6,400 nucleotides of DNA from Candidatus Methanophagales archaeon (GTDB taxonomy: Archaea > Halobacteriota > Syntropharchaeia > Alkanophagales > Methanospirareceae), in NCBI GenBank assembly GCA_030617585.1, contig JAUWVD010000072.1:1-6400 (forward strand). Reading direction: 5' to 3'. Positions 1 to 6,400 of the stretch are shown in pieces (the stretch's first letter is position 1; every line of letters starts with the position of its first letter). Made by a program: the position numbers and the translations under genes. The notes below the pieces were generated by a model. The model did no database searches. It had not been told where the DNA came from and was given only the letters and a program-made list of their open reading frames with translations.

Positions 1-796
1 CGGCGTTGCAATACAGTCGCTTACGGTCTGCCCGGAAGTGGTCGAGTACGACGTTGTCGTTTCAATCCCGGTAATGAAAACCCACATGCACACAGTCGTT
101 ACGCTCGCAGTGAAGAATATGAAAGGATGCCTGTGGCGCCGTACAAAGATCGAGCTCCACATGCTGCCTCAAATTGAGGATGTGGGTGACCGATCGCTTA
201 ATATTGCCATTGCAGATATGTCCTCTGTTATTCGTCCGCATCTAGCGATTGTTGATGGCACTACCTGTATGGAAGGGCTGGGCCCAAGTGCAGGCCAGGC
301 GAAGAAACTCGATCTTGTTGTGGCGGGGATTGATCCTTTCGCAGCAGATGCGGTCGCATGCGCACTCATGGGGCTGAATGCAGAAGATGTGCCACACCTG
401 CGTATTGGCGCTGAGCGAGGATACGGTGTGATAGACATCTCCAGAATACAGGTGAATCCGGATACATGGCATGATTTTTGCTCGCCTTTTGAACGCCCTC
501 CCGAGAACTTATCGATACGGTTCCCCGGTGTTACAATACTTGATGAACAGTCATGCAGTGCCTGCCAGTCCACACTTTTTATGTTCCTGAAACGATACGG
601 TGATAAGATGTTCAACTACTTCCCAGAGCAAAAGAATGTTACTATTGCAATTGGGAAGGGGCACGAGTCGGTCCCATGCGGTACGCTCTGCATCGGTAAC
701 TGCACAGAGCAGCATAAAGAGCAGGGTGTTTTTGTTTCCGGATGTCCACCTGTAGCGAGTCAAATCATGAAAGCGATCTCCGAAAAAATCAAATAA
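1..796 (+). CDS. DUF362 family protein with cysteine-rich C-terminus (5' partial)
   Basis: The frame is open to the left edge (first full codon at position 2), so the start is outside and the GTG at 38 is not the real start. About 264 residues are visible. Counting from that GTG, residues 4-30 carry the DUF362 core: hydrophobic YDVVVSIPVMKTH followed by TLAVKNMKG. IVDGTTCMEGLGP (71-83) and AGIDPFAADAVACALMG (96-112) are also typical of the family. The C-terminus holds a CxxC pair (C173, C176), then C214, C218 and C222 in CGTLCIGNC, and C236 in a GCPP motif. This spacing could bind an iron-sulfur cluster or another metal, but that is inference. DUF362 proteins have no settled biochemical role and are common in anaerobes. 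No signal peptide can be judged because the N-terminus is missing. The gene converges on the methyltransferase gene, with 48 bp between their stops. Family assignment is firm; function is unknown. Confidence 0.88.
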   Translation, partial: GVAIQSLTVCPEVVEYDVVVSIPVMKTHMHTVVTLAVKNMKGCLWRRTKIELHMLPQIEDVGDRSLNIAIADMSSVIRPHLAIVDGTTCMEGLGPSAGQAKKLDLVVAGIDPFAADAVACALMGLNAEDVPHLRIGAERGYGVIDISRIQVNPDTWHDFCSPFERPPENLSIRFPGVTILDEQSCSACQSTLFMFLKRYGDKMFNYFPEQKNVTIAIGKGHESVPCGTLCIGNCTEQHKEQGVFVSGCPPVASQIMKAISEKIK

Positions 797-3700
797 ATTA
801 TTGACACAGATTAACGCAGATTGAAATAGGCTACATTCCTATCTTCATGTTTTTACATCCTTTTGTGCAGAAATGACAACAAAGCCTCCTCTTCCAGAAC
901 CGTCTTTAACAGGCTCAGTAGCTGTTATCTTTCTTGGGTTTTTGAAGATTGTTTGACAAATTTTGATATGGCAGTAGCCTAATTTTCTAACCCACTTCAA
1001 AACCTGATTAACCGAGTAAAAGTGGGCATATTTATAATACTTACTATCCTTCTTTTTTGATTCATATGCCTTGCCAAGAAAACTATCACTATCTATCAGT
1101 CCGATTATAATATATCCGCCGGATTTAATAACTCTTGTTGATTCCTGGAGTGCAAGCATAGGATTTTGTAAAAAGCATATTGTTGTGGTCATCAAAATAA
1201 AGTCGAACGACTCATTATCAAAAGGGAGTGCCTCTGCTTTTGCTTCATATACTTCTATTCCACGCTTTCGTGCAATATCCGCCATCGCTCTTGCAGGTTC
1301 CACACCCATTTGGATACCCATAGGAGCCGCAAATCTCCCTGTGCCTACCCCAACTTCCAAACCTTTACTGTTTTTTGGTATGAACTTGCCTAAAGCTAGA
1401 ACTTCTGACTTGTAGGCAAACGGGTTTTCATCAAACCACTTATCATATTCTTCTGCCCCATCTTCAAAAATCCGATTTTTCCGCATTTTTAAAGAAAGTA
1501 TAAGTTTAATTTAATTTGAAGTTCTTGAGTAATGAGATAAGAGGGGGATGAAGAAGAAAGTGCCGGAATTCGCGAAGCATCTGGAACTAATAGGCATAGA
1601 TAACCTACCGGAGATAAAAGAAGGCGATGATTTGACCGCCTTATTCCTTAATGCATTAGCGGAGAAAGACCTGGGTTTAGAAGACGGTGATGCAATTGTA
1701 TTCACATCTAAAATAGTATCAAAGAGCGAAGGCCGAGTCGTTGACCTTCTTGAAGTGGAAGTGAGCGATGTGGCGGAACAGATGGCGAAAGATACGGATA
1801 AGGACCCAAGAATCGCGCAACTTGTACTCAACGAGGCAAAAGAAGTAGTAAAAACGATGCGGAATCATATCATTGTAGAGACCAAACATGGCTTTGTATG
1901 TGCAAATGCGGGCGTAGACGAATCAAATGTAGAGCAAGGCAAGGCGGTGTTGCTGCCCAAAGACCCACAGCGGAGTGCATATCGGCTCAAAGAGGGTATA
2001 GAACGGCGTAGTGGTATGGAAATTTCAGTTTTGCTCTCTGATTCTTTCGGTCGAGCGTTTCGAGACGGCGTAACCGGCACATGCATGGGTGTTTCCGGCA
2101 TTCCCGCTATATTGGACAGGAGAGGCGAGGAGGACAGGTTTGGAAAGATCGCAATGGTAACAAAAGAAGCGATAGCGGATGAGATATGTGCGGCTGCGAA
2201 CCTTATAATGGGTGAATTCAAAGAGGGTATACCGGTTGTTCTTGTGCGAGGGTTGAAGTTGAAGCGCTGCGAGAGCGATATAAAAGAAGTCCTGTTCCCC
2301 CGGGAGGAAGACCTATTCAGGTAAGTTACATTTTATAACCACAAGATTACACAGATTTACACAAGAGCAAGGAATCTATTACATAGAATACAAATAAGGT
2401 GTATGCATATTAATATGAGTGCGGGTGATAGATAATGGTCAAGAAATTAGCGGTACTGGATGTGAACAAATGTATTGGCTGTATGGAGTGCATGTTTGCA
2501 TGTACAAGAAGAGAAGGTAGGGCTGGCTTTGACAAGTCCGCAATAAGGGTGCGGTCAGCAGGCGGCATAGAACGCGGTTTTGTGGTCGTTGTGTGCCGGG
2601 CATGTGAGTATCCGCCATGTGTAAAGGTCTGCCCTACGGATGCGTTAAGGCTAAGGAAAGGTGGCGGAGTGATATTGAACAAGGATAAGTGTATAGGCTG
2701 CGGTTTCTGTGCACAGGCATGTATTATGGGTGCTATTTTCTGGGATGACGAGCTGGACAAGCCTATCGTGTGCAAGTACTGTGGAGACTGTGCAGATTAT
2801 TGCGTGCATAATGCTATTGGTTTGGTTGATGTATAGGAGGAGGAAATAAGACAAAGATGTTAATGAAGGCGGAAGAACTAAACAGGGTATTGTATGTGGA
2901 CTTAACGAAGAAAGACATAAAAGTAAAGGATAGAACAGATTTATTTGACAAGTATTTGGGCGGTTCGGGTGTTGCGATAAAACTCCTCGATGAAGAATGT
3001 CCAACCGGCATAGACCCGTTAAGTGCTGCGAACCCAATAATCTTTGCTGTCGGACCACTAACGGCATTATATCCTTCGGCTTCTAAAACCGTAGCGATGT
3101 TTAAATCGCCATTAACCGGTAATCTTGGCGAAAGCCACTGCGGTGGTAGAAGTGCGATGGCTATTCGGCTCGCGGGTTATGGTGCGATAGTCATTACTGG
3201 CTCAAGTGACATTCTGTTATATCTGGTAATAGAAGGCGACAAAGTAAAATTCCGAGATGCGTCTTCTATCGGGGGTATGGATGCGCAAACAGTGGGCAGG
3301 ATATTACGAGAAGCTGAGACGGGTTCTGGTGTGAGAACTATTATACGCACCGGACGAGCGGGCGGGAAACTGGTGCGATATGCCTGCGCAGTATCTGAAA
3401 CATATCGCCATTTCGGGCGGCTCGGGCTGGGAGCAGTGATGGGCTCGAAGAATCTGAAAGCGCTAGTAATATCAGCAGATAAGAGCGTAGAGATACCAAA
3501 AGACAAAATGAAGGAATATAGAAAGGTCTATGATGAGATACATGATGTTGTGGTAAAAACGGACGCAATGGAGAAATATCATGACCTCGGTACCGCAGGC
3601 AAGCTATATGAAATGAATAAACTCGGAGGTATGGCACATAAGAATTTAGAATCTGCAAGTGCACCGGAAGCGATAGCGCGTGAATTATCGGGCGAGAACT

Positions 3701-6400
3701 TTGCCAACAAATTCCTTTCGAGACGGATTTCATGTTCGCACTGCCCGGTAGGATGTGTGCATTTAGCATCGCTGCGAGAACTTTACGCGCCTGGCCATTA
3801 TTTCAAGACCACAACCATCCCATACGATAACGAGCCAATTTACGCTGTCGGATTTATGCTCGGAATGGAGCACGCTGAGGATTGCTTACGGCTCATTGAC
3901 GCGGTTGACAGTGTTGCCATGGACATAATAAGTACCGGAGTCGCATTAGCATGGGCGACCGAAGCGTATGCGAAGGGACTAATAACGAAGGCGCATACTG
4001 ACGGGCTTGACCTCCGCTGGGGCGATGTCCAGACCTATCTAGCGGCAATCGAGAAGATAGTGGAGATGCCAACGGAATTCTATCAAAATCTGGCTATGGG
4101 TGTTGAGCACGCATCAAGCGTTTACGGTGGTCAGGATTACGCGCTTGCATTTGGTGGTAATGAGATGCCGGCGTACCATACGGGGATTGCATGCTACATA
4201 AATAATCTTACGGGTGCAAGGCACAGCCATCTTGATTCCGCGGGATACACACTCGATCAGAAGTTAATAGGTAAAGAGTTCAGCATAGAAGAGGTAGTGA
4301 AATCGCTGATTGCGGAAGAGGAGTGGCGGCAGATACTGTCAAGTCTCGTGGTCTGTTTCTTTGCGCGGGGCGTTTATACATCAGAGCGAGTATTAAAGGC
4401 TATGGCTGCAATTGGGTTGGAAAACTGGAGCCCGGAGAAGTTAGAGGTGGTAGGCAGGGACATCCATCGTGCTAAAATGAACTTCAAGTTCCGAGAAGGT
4501 TTCGAGCTCGCTAAACTTCGTATACCGAAGCGGATTTTCGAGGTGCCTACGCCGCATGGGCTCTTAAAGGAGGAAGACTTGAGGAAGGCTATTGAGATTT
4601 ATGGGGGGATAATATCAGCTCAAAAATCCTCGGATTTTTGAGCTGATACGGCAAAAGGCAAAAGGCTAAATTGAAAAATGTAGAATAATTTTATAAACAA
4701 TACAGATAATGCGGATTCTTCTTACAAATCAACAAATACTCAATTTTATATACGAGGCGGTATTAAAATAACTGTGACAGAATCAGATGCCTCGGGACTA
4801 GGAATGACGACCCATCGAATCGAGAATTTAGCCGATGGCATCTTCTCCATCGCAATGACGTTGCTAGTATTGAGCCTTGCGCTTCCGGAGGCTGGAAGAG
4901 ATGTAACACTGACAGTAGAGCTGCAAGATTTGCTGTTTGGGCAAACGCACAAATTTTTTAATTACGCACTCAGTTTTATCCTTCTTGCTATCTTCTGGAT
5001 TATACAGCACGATCAATTCCATTTTATCAAACGAACCGATCGTATCCATCTCTGGATAAATATTATTAGTTTTATGTTTGTAGCTCTGATCCCATTTTCT
5101 ACGTCCCTAATTGGCGATTATCCTGATGAAACGATCGCGAAACTGTTTTTCAACGCTAATTTGTTCATATTGGGGATATTCAGTAGCTTGAACTGGCTAT
5201 ATGCCACAAAAGGTTATCGTCTGGTAGACCGCAGCCTAGACCCACGACGTATAGCAATAGGGAAAATGCGTAGCGCTATTATTCCGTTTATCGCTCTTCT
5301 AGCGATGGGATTATCGGTAATAACACCGCAGTGGTCCTCCTGGGTATACATTTCGATTCCTGTCATATTAGCCTATTTGCAGTTTCGATATAAAATAAAC
5401 TAAATTAAATTTATAGGTAGAAGTTATACGAGATATAGAAACAATAAAAAATGGTGGGGCTAACTTTTTATGGCGGTGTTGGTGAGATTGGTGGCAACAA
5501 GATCATCGTGGAACATCAGGGCACTCGTTTGATGCTGGACTTCGGGACTCGAATGGGGTTTGCCTCAGAGTTCTTCGCGGAGTTCCTGAACGTTCGCTCT
5601 AATACAGAGTTGAAGGACAAACTCACTATTGGCGTCCTACCCATGATACCTGGGATATATCGGGCAGATCTGATCCAGCCCACGGGTATGGAGGACCTAT
5701 CAAATGCAACTTACAGCAGGCTAATCGTATCGGATTCAGAGATGCTTAAGGTTCCGGGGCTCGTCACTTATGAGGTCTATATCCAAGAGCACGGTCGAAG
5801 TTACATTGATGGGATACTCCTTAGCCATGCCCATATGGATCACACAGGCGACATAGGGTTTCTTCACCATTCCATTCCGCTTTACTGTTCTGAGGATACA
5901 CGTACACTGGTTGCGGCAATAGACGATGTCACGAACTTCAAGTCGAAGGCGATAAGGTCAAAAGGGTCTCGTATCGCGTTCAACAAGACCGGTGCATTAG
6001 CAGGCTGCCCCAAAATCGTGCATAAGGATGATCTGGTCCGGAATTGCAGGGTCATGGCGGATGGCGAGGTGACGGACATCGGAGCATTCCAGGTCACTAT
6101 GATCGCGGTAGACCACTCAGTACCAGGAGCTGCAAGTTACGTGCTGGCGTGTGATGTCAATGGCAAGCCGTTTAAGATACTCTATACCGGTGACATTCGG
6201 TTCCACGGGACCCGAGGCACCACAATCGCGGATTACGTTCGGGCGGTGGGGGCGGGAATAGACATCATGATCTGCGAGGGCACCCGGATAGAATCCGACT
6301 CCTCGCTCACCGAGGAGAAGGTCCGCGCCAAGATAGCGAGCGAGATAGCCGAAACGGACGGTCTGGTGCTCGTGGATTTTAGCTGGAAAGATACCACCCG

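Overview
The window looks like part of the chromosome of an anaerobic, F420-using archaeon. It carries a gene for coenzyme F420-0:L-glutamate ligase (CofE), a tungsten-type aldehyde:ferredoxin oxidoreductase (AOR) homologue paired with a 16-cysteine ferredoxin, TATA-like boxes placed where archaeal promoters have them (some implying leaderless messages), and Shine-Dalgarno sites of the GGTGAT/GGAGG type. A methanogen, ANME or Syntrophoarchaeum-like euryarchaeon would fit, but this placement is inference and no rRNA is present to test it.

Layout. 1-796 (+): 3' part of a DUF362-family protein whose start lies outside the window. 845-1486 (-): AT-rich class I SAM-dependent methyltransferase, convergent with DUF362 and divergent from the next gene. 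1487-1547: short AT-rich bidirectional promoter region. 1548-2324 (+): cofE. 2325-2434: intergenic region holding a degenerate 10-bp repeat and a perfect 12-bp palindrome. 2435-2836 and 2857-4641 (+): a two-gene operon, a ferredoxin with four predicted [4Fe-4S] clusters followed by the AOR-family catalytic subunit. A perfect 16-bp inverted repeat covers the last codons and stop of the AOR gene. 4774-5403 (+): a six-helix TMEM175-family membrane protein, probably leaderless. 5451-end (+): a metallo-beta-lactamase-fold, RNase J-like beta-CASP protein, cut by the window end.

How the genes fit together. The ferredoxin/AOR pair is the only clear functional unit. The large subunit should oxidise an unidentified aldehyde (or run the reverse acid reduction) at a tungsten- or molybdenum-bis-pyranopterin, and the small subunit should carry electrons. 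CofE serves the F420 pool but is separated from this pair by 110 bp with its own signals, so a shared role is not shown. The other genes look like independent units.

The main points of interest are the divergent motifs of the AOR subunit and its minimal two-subunit layout, the hairpin built into the AOR stop, the recurring 10-bp intergenic repeat, the palindrome in front of the ferredoxin gene, the altered selectivity-filter motif of the TMEM175 protein, and the extended N-terminal insert of the RNase J-like protein. No CRISPR array, transposase, tRNA or rRNA was seen. Nothing here amounts to a clearly new system.
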